Positions 24,893 through 33,613 of a stretch of DNA of 64,000 bases are shown here, piece after piece. Positions within the stretch are counted from its first letter, which is position 1; every line of letters starts with the position of its first letter. The notes under the pieces were generated by a model. That model did no database searches. It was not told the DNA's origin and saw only the letters and a list, made by a program, of their open reading frames with translations. Source of the DNA: Antarcticimicrobium luteum (GTDB lineage Bacteria > Pseudomonadota > Alphaproteobacteria > Rhodobacterales > Rhodobacteraceae); NCBI RefSeq assembly GCF_004358185.1, contig NZ_SMUV01000058.1:1-64000 (forward strand), read 5' to 3'. The translations under genes were made by a program, and so were the position numbers.

Positions 24893-26258
24893 TCCACATC
24901 GCGCATTTGCGGTCGATGGTCTTGCGCGACACCCCCAGCCGGCGGGCCGCCTCGGCGCGATTGCCGCCGCAGGCCTCAAGCACGGTCAGGATGTGACGGC
25001 GTTCGACCGCATGCAGCGATTCCACCGGCTCCACCCCGGCCTCGTCGGCGCTGCCGGCGAATTCGGGCGGAAACTCCCCCAGGATCAGCGAGCGTTCGAT
25101 CAGGTTGCGCAGTTCGCGCACATTGCCGGGCCAGTCATAGCGCGCCAGATTCAGCAGCACCTGTTCAGAAAGCGACAGCGGCGTGACGCCCAGCTGCCGC
25201 GACAGCTTGCCCATGAACAGCTCGGCCAGTTCCGGGATGTCACCCACCCGGTCGCGCAGCAGCGGCATGTGCACGGTGATCACGTTGATCCGGTGATAGA
25301 GGTCGGCGCGGAACCGCGCTTCCTTCATCGCCGCCTCCAGATCGGCGTTGCTGGCGAACACGAAGCGCAGGTTCAGCGGCACCTCGCGCTCGGCGCCGCC
25401 GAGGCGGACGCGGCCATCCTCGATCACCCGCAGAAGCGACGCCTGCAACGGCAGCGGCAGTTCGGCCACCTCGTCGAGGAACAGCGTGCCCCCCGAGGCC
25501 TGCACCAACAGCCCGTCGCCCGAGGGATGATCCAGCTCGCCGAACAGGTCGGCGGCGATGCGTTCGGGCGAGGCGGCGGCGCAGTTGATCGGGACAAAGG
25601 GCTTGTCGGCGCGGTCGGACATGGCGTGGAGCGTGCGCGCGGCGATCTCCTTGCCGGTGCCGCTGGCGCCGGTGAACAATACCGGCGTCGGCATCGGCGC
25701 GACCTTTTCCAGTGTCTGGCGCACCGCGTCGATCCCCGGCGATTTGCCGATCAGTCGGCCGCGTGCGGCCAGATTATCGGCCTGCAACTCGTACTTCAGC
25801 AGGAAATTCTCGCGCCGCAGATAGCGCTGGTCCATGCAGCGGTTGACCACATTCAGGATCTGGTTGGAGCGGAACGGCTTGAGCACGAAATCCGAGGCCC
25901 CGACCCGCAACGCCTGGATGGCGGTGTCGAGATCGGCATAGGCGGTCATCAGGATCGCCTCGGCGAAAAAGCCGACGCGCCGCTGTTCCTTCAGCCAGTC
26001 GAGCCCGGACTGGCCCGGCATCACATTGTCCAGCAGCACCAGATCGAAATGCTGCCTGTCCAAAAGCTGCGAGGCCTCTTCGGCGCTGGCCGCGGCCTCG
26101 ATCCGCTTGCAGCGGGGCTGCAAGGTGCGCACGAGATAGTTCCGCATCCCCGGCTCGTCGTCGATCACGAGGATTGAGATGTGCCTGATGGCGCGGTCGA
26201 TCTGAGACTGGTCCGTCCCCGACCTGCCATCGGGCGGTTTCTGCGCCGCTACATTCAT
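24885..26258 (-). CDS. NtrC-like response regulator lacking the GAFTGA loop
   Basis: 457 residues. The receiver domain has acidic pair DD33-34, phospho-Asp in LVLLDNVMPG (D77) and LKPF Lys. The AAA+ domain has Walker A GASGTGKE, Walker B GGTLFLDEV and Arg-finger region RFRADLYHRINV. A Fis-type helix-turn-helix ends the protein (GGNRAEAARRLGVSRKTIDRK). Between DLFGEL and QASGGTLF the usual ELFGHEKGAFTGA segment is shortened and GAFTGA is absent, so contact with sigma-54 is unlikely. The ATG at 26258 gives a normal receiver; an upstream TTG at 26294 is less likely. It forms a pair with the kinase gene downstream. Confidence 0.92.
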   Translation of the reverse strand: MNVAAQKPPDGRSGTDQSQIDRAIRHISILVIDDEPGMRNYLVRTLQPRCKRIEAAASAEEASQLLDRQHFDLVLLDNVMPGQSGLDWLKEQRRVGFFAEAILMTAYADLDTAIQALRVGASDFVLKPFRSNQILNVVNRCMDQRYLRRENFLLKYELQADNLAARGRLIGKSPGIDAVRQTLEKVAPMPTPVLFTGASGTGKEIAARTLHAMSDRADKPFVPINCAAASPERIAADLFGELDHPSGDGLLVQASGGTLFLDEVAELPLPLQASLLRVIEDGRVRLGGAEREVPLNLRFVFASNADLEAAMKEARFRADLYHRINVITVHMPLLRDRVGDIPELAELFMGKLSRQLGVTPLSLSEQVLLNLARYDWPGNVRELRNLIERSLILGEFPPEFAGSADEAGVEPVESLHAVERRHILTVLEACGGNRAEAARRLGVSRKTIDRKCAMWNV

Positions 26259-26290
26259 GATGTGAGTGTGGCCTTTTGCTACGGGTCGGG

Positions 26291-26416
26291 TCAATCCAGC
26301 CGAACCGAGGGTCCGGAGGTTGCCTCCTGTACGGAAAAACCCGCCCGATGCAGCCCGAAATCGGCCAGCACCGCCAGGGCCACAATCGCCAGGAACGCCA
26401 GATACATGCTCTTCAT
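26291..26416 (-). CDS. 41-residue predicted membrane peptide of the fdh operon
   Basis: A small gene reading MKSMYLAFLAIVALAVLADF and ending GPSVRLD. One N-terminal hydrophobic helix of about 17 residues is followed by a short polar tail. AGGGGAAG lies about 6 bp before the ATG, and the gene starts 26 bp after the FdhC stop and ends before the response regulator. The tight placement in the operon and the ribosome site support a real gene. It could be a small subunit stabilising the membrane-bound formate dehydrogenase or a signalling peptide for the kinase. I cannot assign a family. Confidence 0.65.
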   Translation of the reverse strand: MKSMYLAFLAIVALAVLADFGLHRAGFSVQEATSGPSVRLD

Positions 26417-26441
26417 CGTTGTCTTCCCCTGACTGGAAGTC

Positions 26442-27674
26442 TCATTCGGCCGGGTGTCCGGCCGGATCGTGGGCGGGCTTGCCGGTCACATCCTCATACC
26501 ACAGGCCATGGTGTTCCTTGGCCCATTGTTCGTCGACCTCGCCCGAGCCCATGGCGTCGAACGCGCCCTCCATGCCGACGGTCCCCAGATAGATATGCGC
26601 CAGAATGATGGCGATGAAAAGAAAGGCGACAATGGCATGCCAGAGCTGCGCCAGCTGCATCTCCTGATGCGGCAGCAGCGTCGTGGGCAGATCGCCCAGT
26701 CCGACCAGCTGCGGCAGGCCGAGCGCGTTCAGCTTTTCGAAGGTGGCGGCGAACAGCGGCATCTGGAACGGGAACAGCAGCGACAGCCCCGACACCGAGA
26801 TCGACACGCCCAGCACCAGCACCCCCCAGAAGATGATCTTCTGGCCGGCGTTGAATTTCTTTGCCGGCGGGTGGACATTTTTCGAGAACAGCCCGCCGCC
26901 CAGCGCCAGCCATTTCAGGTCATGCCGGTTGGGAATGTTGTGCGCCAGCCAGAACACGGTGACCAGCACCAGCCCCAGCATGAACGCCCAGGAGACGTTG
27001 TTGTGAACCCATTTGCCGGCGATGGCATAGGGCGCATAGGCCTGCTTGCCGAGCAGCGGAATGATCGCCATGCGCCCGAACAGCATGGTCAGCCCGGTGA
27101 TCCCCAACAGCACAAAGGACCCGGCCAGAAGCCAATGTGCGAACCGTTCGATCGCGGAAAACCGCAGAATGGTGATGCCCGCCTTTTCGCCGTCGATGCG
27201 GATGCGACCGCGCAGCAGGTAAAACAGCAGCAACGCCCCCAACACCCCCAGCAGCAGATAGCCGCCATAGGTTGCCAGCGGCCCCTCGCGGAAGGTCAGC
27301 CATGTCATGCCGCTGTCCTGGATGATCACCGCGGCGGCCGGGCCGTGCGAGGAGACCGTCACATCGGCCGTGCCGTAACGCAGCGCGCGCCACAGCTCGG
27401 GGTCCGAAACGCCGCCCAGTGTGCCAAGCTGGCCGGTCATCGGCGCCGCCCCGGCCGGATCGCCCGTCGCGGCGCGGCGGAAGTCGTAATCCACCGCCTC
27501 GCCGCGCTGGCGGGCCAGGATGTCCTCGAGCGTCTGCGCCCCGCCGGTCGCGGTGCGCGGATCGACCGGCGCGGCCTCCTGCGCCAGGACCGCGGTGCCC
27601 TGCATCAGCACCAGTATCAGCACCGGCGTCAGCGCCGCGATAAAGCTCAACAGTCTCTGCGTGATGATCGCCAT
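26442..27674 (-). CDS. fdhC: Formate dehydrogenase gamma subunit, cytochrome b556
   Basis: 410 residues, integral membrane. It has a signal-like N-terminus ending LAQEAAPVD, a periplasmic extension, then about five membrane helices. Haem-ligand-type His residues lie in ERFAHWLLAG, KWVHNNVSW and LWHAIVAF. It carries electrons from the iron-sulfur subunit to quinone. The 130-residue extension before the cytochrome b core is typical of the long FdhC form. It follows fdhB and precedes the 41-residue peptide. It belongs to a respiratory Fdh-N/Fdo-like complex facing the periplasm. Confidence 0.93.
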   Translation of the reverse strand: MAIITQRLLSFIAALTPVLILVLMQGTAVLAQEAAPVDPRTATGGAQTLEDILARQRGEAVDYDFRRAATGDPAGAAPMTGQLGTLGGVSDPELWRALRYGTADVTVSSHGPAAAVIIQDSGMTWLTFREGPLATYGGYLLLGVLGALLLFYLLRGRIRIDGEKAGITILRFSAIERFAHWLLAGSFVLLGITGLTMLFGRMAIIPLLGKQAYAPYAIAGKWVHNNVSWAFMLGLVLVTVFWLAHNIPNRHDLKWLALGGGLFSKNVHPPAKKFNAGQKIIFWGVLVLGVSISVSGLSLLFPFQMPLFAATFEKLNALGLPQLVGLGDLPTTLLPHQEMQLAQLWHAIVAFLFIAIILAHIYLGTVGMEGAFDAMGSGEVDEQWAKEHHGLWYEDVTGKPAHDPAGHPAE

Positions 27675-27783
27675 AGCCGATTTTCCCGTGCGGTCAGCGC
27701 ATTGGCCCGCAGCGCGAACGCCACGGGCACAGGTCAGTTACCGTGCGGCCGTCTCATTGCGGCCGCACGCATGAAAGGCGGAC

Positions 27784-28377
27784 TCAGTTCGCCTTTTGCT
27801 CGTAGGCGGTGCCCCAGCCCCAGGCGCCGGACCCGAAGCCGCGGGCCACGACACGCTCGCGGTAGATCGCCGAGACAATGTCGCCGTCGCCGGCCAGCAG
27901 CGCCTTGGTCGAGCACATCTCGGCGCAGAGCGGCAGCTTGCCCTCGGCGATCCGGTTGCGGCCGTATTTGGCGAACTCGGCGCTGGAGTTGTCCGCTTCC
28001 GGGCCGCCGGCACAGAAGGTGCATTTGTCCATCTTGCCGCGGGATCCGAAATTTCCCGCCTGCGGATACTGCGGCGCGCCGAACGGGCAGGCGTAGAAGC
28101 AATAGCCGCAGCCGATGCACAGATCCTTGGAATGCAGAACGATCCCGTCTTCGGTCTGGTAAAAACAATCCACCGGGCAGACGGCCATGCAGGGCGCATC
28201 CGAACAATGCATGCAGGCGACCGAGATCGACCGTTCGCCGGGGGTGCCGTCACCGATGGTGACGACCCGGCGGCGATTGATGCCCCACGGAACCTCATGT
28301 TCGTTCTTGCAGGCGGTGACGCAGGCGTTGCACTCGATGCAGCGCTCGGCGTCGCAGAGGAATTTCACTCGTGCCAT
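27784..28377 (-). CDS. fdhB: Formate dehydrogenase beta subunit, four-cluster iron-sulfur protein
   Basis: 197 residues with four Cys motifs. They include CIECNACVTACKNEHEVPWG, CMHCSDAPCMAVCPVDCF, and CIGCGYCFYACPFGAPQYP, then CTFC with a later Cys. These ligate four 4Fe-4S clusters that wire FdhA to the cytochrome. There is no C-terminal membrane helix as in E. coli FdnH, so it is of the shorter soluble type docked on FdhC. It starts 12 bp after the fdhA stop and is exported with the Tat-dependent alpha subunit. Confidence 0.95.
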   Translation of the reverse strand: MARVKFLCDAERCIECNACVTACKNEHEVPWGINRRRVVTIGDGTPGERSISVACMHCSDAPCMAVCPVDCFYQTEDGIVLHSKDLCIGCGYCFYACPFGAPQYPQAGNFGSRGKMDKCTFCAGGPEADNSSAEFAKYGRNRIAEGKLPLCAEMCSTKALLAGDGDIVSAIYRERVVARGFGSGAWGWGTAYEQKAN

Positions 28378-28389
28378 TGTGTCGACTCC

Positions 28390-31287
28390 TTATGCTGCGC
28401 TGATCTTGCAGAGAGTGGCCTTGGTCTCCTGCATCTGGGTGACCGAGTCGTAACCGTAAGTTTGCGCGGTATTCGACGATTCACCCAGGACATAGGGGTC
28501 GGCCCCCTCGGGGTACTTGTCCCTCAGATCCTTGCCCTGGAAATGTCCGCCGAAGTGGAAGGGCATGAAGGCAACGCCCGGCCCCACCCGCTCGGTGACC
28601 ATCGCCATCACCTTGACCTTGCCGCCCTCGGGGCCCTCGACCCAGACCTGCGCGCCGTCGCGCACGCCCAGATTGTTGGCGTCGCGCGGGTTGATCTCGA
28701 CGAACATGTCCTGCTGAAGCTCGGCCAGCCAGGGGTTCGAGCGGGTCTCTTCGCCACCGCCCTCGTATTCCACCAGACGCCCCGAGGTCAGGATGATCGG
28801 GTAGGCCTCGCTGAAGTCCTGCTTCTGGATCGAGGCATAGAGCGTCGGCAGACGATAGAACTTGCGGTCCTCATAGGTCGGGTAATCCGCCACCAGGTCG
28901 CGCCGGTTGGTATAGAGCGGTTCGCGGTGCAGCGGCACCGGGTCCGGGAAGGTCCACACGACCGCCCGCGCCTTGGCATTGCCGAAGGGCGCGCATTCAT
29001 GCTTGATCGCCACCCGCTGGATGCCGCCGGACAGGTCGGTCTTCCAGTTGGTCTTGGGCCCGGCCACCGCATCGATGGCGGCGCGCTCCTCATCCGTCAG
29101 GTCGCCGTCCCACCCGAGATCCATCAGCATCTGCATGGTGAACTCGGGGTAGCCGTCCTGGATATCCGATCCCTGGCTGTAGACGCCCTCGGCGAGCAGG
29201 TTGTCGCCATCGCGCTCCACCCCGAACCGGGCGCGGAAGGTCAGGCCGCCCTTCGAGACCGGCTTGGACATGTCGTAAAGGTTCGGCGTGCCCGGATGGC
29301 CCATTTCCGCAGTCCCCCAGCAGGGCCAGGGCAGACCGTAGTAGTCGCCATCGGCAGGGCCGCCAATGGCCTGCAGCGTGGTCCTGTCAAAGGTGTGCTG
29401 GTTGGCCATGTGCAGCTTCAGCCGTTCCGGCGACTGGCCGGTATAGCCGATCGTCCACATGCCGGTGTTGATCTCGCGCAGCACGCTTTCGACATTCGGC
29501 GTTTCGGCGTCCTCCATCTCGATATTGCGGAAGAGCCGGTCGGCGAAGCCGAACTTGTTGGCGAACTTGGCGATGATCACGTGATCGGGCAGCGATTCGA
29601 ACAACGGGGCGACCACCTGCTCGCGCCATTGGAACGACCGGTTCGAGGCGGTGACCGATCCGCGGGTCTCGAACTGGGTCGCGGCCGGCAGCAGATAGAC
29701 GCCGTCGGTGCGGTCATGCAGCACGGCGGAAACCGTCGGATAGGGGTCGACCACCACCAGCATGTCCAGCTTTTCCATGGCCGTCTTCATTTCGGTCATG
29801 CGGGTCTGCGAGTTGGGCGCATGGCCCCACAGAACCATGGCGCGGACGTTGTCGGGCTGGTCGATATTCTCCTTGTCTTCCAGCACGCCGTCGATCCAGC
29901 GCGATACCGGGATGCCGGTGCGGTTCATCAGGTTGGTGTCTTTGCCCTCGGAGTCCTTCTCGGTATGGAACTGGCCCTTGAGCCAATCCAGATCCTCGCC
30001 CCAGACGCGCGCCCAATGGGCCCAGGAGCCGGCCGCCAGACCGTAGTAGCCCGGCAGGGTGTGGCTGAGAACGCCCAGGTCGGTCGCGCCCTGCACGTTG
30101 TCATGGCCGCGGAAGATGTTGGTGCCGCCGCCCGATGTGCCCATGTTGCCCAACGCAAGCTGCAGGATGCAGTAGGCGCGGGTGTTGTTGTTGCCGTTGG
30201 TGTGCTGGGTGCCGCCCATGCACCAGATGACGGTGCCCGGACGGTTGTTGGCCAGGGTGCGCGCCACGCGCTCCAGCTGGCTGCCGGGCACGCCGGTGAC
30301 CCGCTCGGTCTCTTCCGGCGTCCACTTCTTCACCTCGTCGCGGATCTGATCCATGCCCCAGACGCGGGTGCGGATGAATTCCCTGTCCTCCCAGCCGTTC
30401 TCGAAGATGTGCCACAGCAGCCCCCAGATCAGCGCCACATCGGTGCCGGGACGGAAGCGCACGTATTCGTCAGCATGGGCCGCGGTGCGGGTGAACCGGG
30501 GATCGCAGACGATCAGCGGCGCGTTGTTCTCTTCCTTGGCCTTCAGCAGGTGCAGCAGCGAGACCGGGTGCGCCTCGGCCGGGTTGCCGCCGATCACGAA
30601 GATCGCCTGCGACTTGTGGATGTCGTTGTAGCTGTTGGTCATGGCGCCGTAGCCCCATGTGTTCGCCACGCCCGCCACCGTCGTCGAATGGCAGATCCGC
30701 GCCTGGTGGTCGACGTTGTTGGTGCCCCAGTAGGCGGCGAACTTGCGGAACAGGTAGGCCTGTTCGTTGCTATGCTTGGCCGAGCCCAGCCAATAGACGC
30801 TGTCCGGACCGCTTTCGTCGCGGATCGACATCATCTTGTCGCCGATCTCGTCGATCGCCTGCTCCCAGGAGATCCGCTTCCACTCGCCCCCCTCTTTCTT
30901 CATCGGGTACTTCAGCCGGCGTTCGCCATGCGCATGTTCGCGCACCGAGGCGCCCTTGGCGCAGTGGCTGCCCAGGTTGAACGGGCTGTCATAGCCGGGC
31001 TCCTGCCCGACCCAGACGCCGTTATCCACCTCGGCCACCACGGTGCAGCCGACCGAACAGTGGGTGCAGATGGATTTCACCGTGTCCACGGCGCGGGTGA
31101 CGGCCGCCTGCGCCTCGGCGCGGGTGACGGTGCCACCGGTCACGCCCAGCGCGGTCAGCCCCCCGATCGCAAGGCCCGACCCGCGCAGGAAGGCGCGGCG
31201 ATCAACGGACTTTTCGGCAACTGTGGCCAGAAGCGGCGTCCGATGCGCACTGCGCGCAACCCCGCTTGTCTTTTTCCTGAGCATCAT
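28390..31287 (-). CDS. fdhA: Formate dehydrogenase alpha subunit, Mo/W-bisPGD, cysteine type
   Basis: 965 residues from the ATG at 31287, which has GGGAGAG upstream. The Tat signal is DRRAFLRGSGLAIGG (R30-R31). The 4Fe-4S site is CTHCSVGC with a later SHCAKG (C74, C77, C81, C109). The metal ligand region reads QARICHSTTVAGVANTWGYGAMTNS. C199 is encoded by TGC, where E. coli FdnG has selenocysteine, followed by the conserved His. It oxidises formate to CO2 in the periplasm. Tungstate-importer genes in the same region suggest W may be used, but sequence cannot decide Mo or W. The C-terminal MGD-binding domain is present. Confidence 0.96.
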   Translation of the reverse strand: MMLRKKTSGVARSAHRTPLLATVAEKSVDRRAFLRGSGLAIGGLTALGVTGGTVTRAEAQAAVTRAVDTVKSICTHCSVGCTVVAEVDNGVWVGQEPGYDSPFNLGSHCAKGASVREHAHGERRLKYPMKKEGGEWKRISWEQAIDEIGDKMMSIRDESGPDSVYWLGSAKHSNEQAYLFRKFAAYWGTNNVDHQARICHSTTVAGVANTWGYGAMTNSYNDIHKSQAIFVIGGNPAEAHPVSLLHLLKAKEENNAPLIVCDPRFTRTAAHADEYVRFRPGTDVALIWGLLWHIFENGWEDREFIRTRVWGMDQIRDEVKKWTPEETERVTGVPGSQLERVARTLANNRPGTVIWCMGGTQHTNGNNNTRAYCILQLALGNMGTSGGGTNIFRGHDNVQGATDLGVLSHTLPGYYGLAAGSWAHWARVWGEDLDWLKGQFHTEKDSEGKDTNLMNRTGIPVSRWIDGVLEDKENIDQPDNVRAMVLWGHAPNSQTRMTEMKTAMEKLDMLVVVDPYPTVSAVLHDRTDGVYLLPAATQFETRGSVTASNRSFQWREQVVAPLFESLPDHVIIAKFANKFGFADRLFRNIEMEDAETPNVESVLREINTGMWTIGYTGQSPERLKLHMANQHTFDRTTLQAIGGPADGDYYGLPWPCWGTAEMGHPGTPNLYDMSKPVSKGGLTFRARFGVERDGDNLLAEGVYSQGSDIQDGYPEFTMQMLMDLGWDGDLTDEERAAIDAVAGPKTNWKTDLSGGIQRVAIKHECAPFGNAKARAVVWTFPDPVPLHREPLYTNRRDLVADYPTYEDRKFYRLPTLYASIQKQDFSEAYPIILTSGRLVEYEGGGEETRSNPWLAELQQDMFVEINPRDANNLGVRDGAQVWVEGPEGGKVKVMAMVTERVGPGVAFMPFHFGGHFQGKDLRDKYPEGADPYVLGESSNTAQTYGYDSVTQMQETKATLCKISAA

Positions 31288-31336
31288 ACTCTCCCTTGCT
31301 TGCTCGGTGCCGGGCACCGCAGCGCTTGCTTGGTCA

Positions 31337-31356
31337 CGCCCCCGTTGCAGGGGGCG
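31337..31356 (-). terminator. Intercistronic hairpin before fdhA
   Basis: CGCCCCC, a 6-base loop and GGGGGCG form a 7-bp stem without a U run, between the small Tat-protein gene and fdhA. It is more likely an mRNA processing or stability element within the operon than a true terminator. Confidence 0.45.
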
Positions 31357-31365
31357 CGGCTGGCC

Positions 31366-31563
31366 TCAGAACCGGGCCGTCTCGTAATAGGCGCGGGTAT
31401 GCGCGGTGTCCTGCAGGCCGCTTTTCGCGGTCTGGCTCTCGGTCGCCGCGGCAACCTCGCCGCCGCCCGCCGCCACGGCCACGACAGCCGCCGGCGCAGT
31501 GGTGGCCGCGAGCTTGAGGAAATCGCGGCGGTTCTTCTTTTCGCTGTTGGATGTCTCAGCCAT
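31366..31563 (-). CDS. Small Tat-signal protein of formate dehydrogenase loci
   Basis: 65 residues: KKNRRDFLKLAATTAPAAVVAVAAGG is a complete twin-arginine signal, followed by about 30 residues ending AHTRAYYETARF. It matches the short conserved family described as formate dehydrogenase region Tat target, found directly before fdhA in many proteobacteria. Its function is not established; an exported assembly partner is likely. A GAAGGAAG ribosome site precedes the ATG. The 83 bp on its upstream side contain only a GC-rich inverted repeat. Confidence 0.85.
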   Translation of the reverse strand: MAETSNSEKKNRRDFLKLAATTAPAAVVAVAAGGGEVAAATESQTAKSGLQDTAHTRAYYETARF

Positions 31564-31646
31564 CTTGGTCTTCCTTCTTCATTGTCCGGCAGGCCCGCCC
31601 TGCCCGCGCCCCCCCGGCCCCACGGGGGCCCGGGAGCGAATTGCTG

Positions 31647-32258
31647 TCACGCTCCGGCCATCCGAAAGGCCTCGCGCTCGATCTCCATGAACAGCCGGCC
31701 GATGGTGCCCACCGGCGCATAGAGGACCGAGGTCTTGGCGCCCTCGAGATCGGAAAAGAAATGCCCCGCCCAGGGGCTGATATGCCGGCTGAAGAACGCG
31801 CGCTGCTGCGCCAGCGTCGCCGGCGCGCCGAAGCGGCCTTCGATCAGCCCGGCCATCATCTCCATCAGGCTGGCGATGTTGTCCTCGGGCTCATAGACGT
31901 TCGCGGCCCGCTCGATCGCGCGCGCGGCCATGTCGGCGCGCAAGGCGGCCAACGGCTTTTCGTTCAGAAACCCGGTCATGTAATAGCTGGCATAGGGCAC
32001 CAGCTCGCCCCGACCGATGCCGATGAAAAGATCGGTGAACTCTCGTTCGGCGCCCCGCTCGGTGGTCTTGCCGGCCAGGTTGGACAGGGTGCCGATCGCC
32101 TGCCCCAGCGGCGAGCTGTCGCCGGTCAGCCGCGCGGTCTGCTCCAGCAACCCGCGCGGCGGCGGTCCGGCCAGCAGCGCGGACAGGAAATCGTAGAGAT
32201 CCGCGCGCAGCTTGTCCTCCCGGGGGATCGTCAGTTCGGTCTGGGCGGCCTGGGTCAT
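31647..32258 (-). CDS. TorD-family molybdoenzyme chaperone
   Basis: 203 residues from the ATG at 32258. All-helical TorD/DmsD family pattern: LRADLYDFLSALLAGPPPRGLL, EFTDLFIGIGRGELVPYASYYMTGFLNEKPLAALRADM, EPEDNIASLMEMMAGLI and FFSRHISPWAGHFFSDLE. Such proteins bind the apo-molybdoenzyme and its Tat signal until the cofactor is inserted. Its position upstream of fdhA makes FdhA the client. It lies 19 bp after the DUF3306 gene. Confidence 0.9.
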   Translation of the reverse strand: MTQAAQTELTIPREDKLRADLYDFLSALLAGPPPRGLLEQTARLTGDSSPLGQAIGTLSNLAGKTTERGAEREFTDLFIGIGRGELVPYASYYMTGFLNEKPLAALRADMAARAIERAANVYEPEDNIASLMEMMAGLIEGRFGAPATLAQQRAFFSRHISPWAGHFFSDLEGAKTSVLYAPVGTIGRLFMEIEREAFRMAGA

Positions 32259-32277
32259 CTGGGTCGGTCTCCTTGGA

Positions 32278-32922
32278 TCAGCTCTCGAAGGCAAAGCGCA
32301 TGTGGCGGCGGGTCAGGGGCGCCGGCTCCGGCTCCTCCTCCATCTCTTCCACCGGCGGCAAAGCCTGTGCATCGGTTTCGCGCAGGCGCGGCGCGGAGGG
32401 GTCGGCGGCGGCCAGGGCGGGTGCGTCCCCCCCGGCTTGCTCCGGCCCGGCCTCTTCGGATGCGGCGGCGTCGGCGGCATCGCCGGCCTCTTCCTCCGTG
32501 TCCGAGACCAGCGTGCGGACATGCTGATACATGCCGCGGCCCACCTGATAGGCGGTGCGCATATCCGGAATCACGGTCGCCGCGTCGGTAAAGTCGTCGC
32601 TGTAGTCGGTCAGCCCGTCGAGATTGGCCAGAATCGGGTTCGAGGTCCACAACCGGCGCAGCGCGCGGCGGCGCAGCCGCTCGGGCACGGTCTTTTGCAT
32701 GAAGGCGGCGAAATCGTCCCCCGGCTTCAGCCCGTCGGGATCTGGCAGGCCCAGCTCCTCCAGCAGATCCTCATCGGTCTTTTCCGCCGCAGCGCGGGCG
32801 CGCTCCTGCTCGTCGCGGGCGGCCTCGGCAGCGCGCTGCGCCGCCGCCTCGGCCTCTGCCTCGGCCCGGACCGCAGCCCGGCGGCGCGACCAGAAATCGC
32901 CGGTTTCCCGCGCCACCGCCAT
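32278..32922 (-). CDS. DUF3306 protein of formate dehydrogenase loci
   Basis: 214 residues. The N-terminus FWSRRRAAVRAEAEAEAAA is followed by a charged Ala-rich coil. The conserved core is FAAFMQKTVPERLRRRALRRLWTSNPILANLDGLTDYSDDFTD, the DUF3306 signature. The C-terminus is acidic, then ends in LTRRHMRFAFES. Function is unknown; the family is nearly confined to fdh clusters, so a maturation role is inferred. The ATG at 32922 overlaps the DUF3305 stop by ATGA; a GTG one codon earlier is also possible. Confidence 0.85.
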   Translation of the reverse strand: MAVARETGDFWSRRRAAVRAEAEAEAAAQRAAEAARDEQERARAAAEKTDEDLLEELGLPDPDGLKPGDDFAAFMQKTVPERLRRRALRRLWTSNPILANLDGLTDYSDDFTDAATVIPDMRTAYQVGRGMYQHVRTLVSDTEEEAGDAADAAASEEAGPEQAGGDAPALAAADPSAPRLRETDAQALPPVEEMEEEPEPAPLTRRHMRFAFES

Positions 32923-33485
32923 CACGCGTCCCCTCCGAAGGTGCCGCGCGGCGCGCGGTAGACATCGCTGAGCTGACGGACCCGCGGATCGCCCTTGCCG
33001 TCCTCGACCAGATCGATCCGCTTGCGGTCGCGCTTGCGTTTGACAAAGGCCTCCTCGACGTGGTGCTCGGCCACGAAATCGCGCACCCAGCCGATCAGGC
33101 CCAGCGGCATTGGAACCAGTTCCACCAGCCCCTCGCCGCTTTCGGCATAGCCCTGGCCCTCATAGGCCGAAACGGTCACCAGCTCGGGCCGCCAGGGCAT
33201 CTGCGCCTCCGGGTCGGTTTCATCCCCCAGCACCACGTAGAGGCCGGGCGTCTTTGCCGAAAGCGCCACCAGATAGGCCTCGGTATCCGAGGAATAGAGC
33301 GTCAGGGTCAAAGTCGCGGCGTGATATTCCGCCGCCTCGCCCTCGCGGCGCAGCTCGCGCCAGTCGGCGGGCCCGGCCCCCGGCAGGACGGCGACCACTT
33401 TCCACGACCATTTTTGCCACCGGGTCACCCCCGGTGTTTTCCGGACAACAATGCCCAGAGGCAAAGACTCGCAGATAACCGTCAT
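32922..33485 (-). CDS. DUF3305 protein of formate dehydrogenase loci
   Basis: 187 residues from the ATG at 33485 (MTVICESLPLGIVVRKTPG), preceded by ACAGGA. The family core includes TRWQKWSWKVVAVLPGAG, YLVALSAKTPGLYVVL and GFVAEHHVEEAFVKRKRDRKRID-like sequence at the C-terminus. Function is unknown. It is the first gene of the fdh operon, with two palindromic operator-like sites 130-185 bp upstream. A longer in-frame reading to 33590 lacks a ribosome site and crosses the regulatory region. Confidence 0.85.
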   Translation of the reverse strand: MTVICESLPLGIVVRKTPGVTRWQKWSWKVVAVLPGAGPADWRELRREGEAAEYHAATLTLTLYSSDTEAYLVALSAKTPGLYVVLGDETDPEAQMPWRPELVTVSAYEGQGYAESGEGLVELVPMPLGLIGWVRDFVAEHHVEEAFVKRKRDRKRIDLVEDGKGDPRVRQLSDVYRAPRGTFGGDA

Positions 33486-33613
33486 TCGTCCTGTTGCCTC
33501 CCCCTCTGGCGCGCAGCGATGCGTCGTTGAGAACAAGATTGACGCCAGCCGGTCGCGCCAGCCAACAGGATTTTTTCCGAATCGCCGCATTTTTCACCAG
33601 GCGGCCCGATGAC

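Noticed and set aside
30655-30720. Possible selenocysteine formate dehydrogenase
   Set aside because: The codon at the metal-ligand position reads TGC (QARICHS), not TGA, and no SECIS-like hairpin is needed.
27796-31722. A 1308-codon open frame on the plus strand across the formate dehydrogenase genes
   Set aside because: It is antisense to fdhA and fdhB, which have complete motifs. The translation is low-complexity (Gly/Arg/His/Val/Asp-rich) without domains, as expected for the complement of GC-rich coding DNA.
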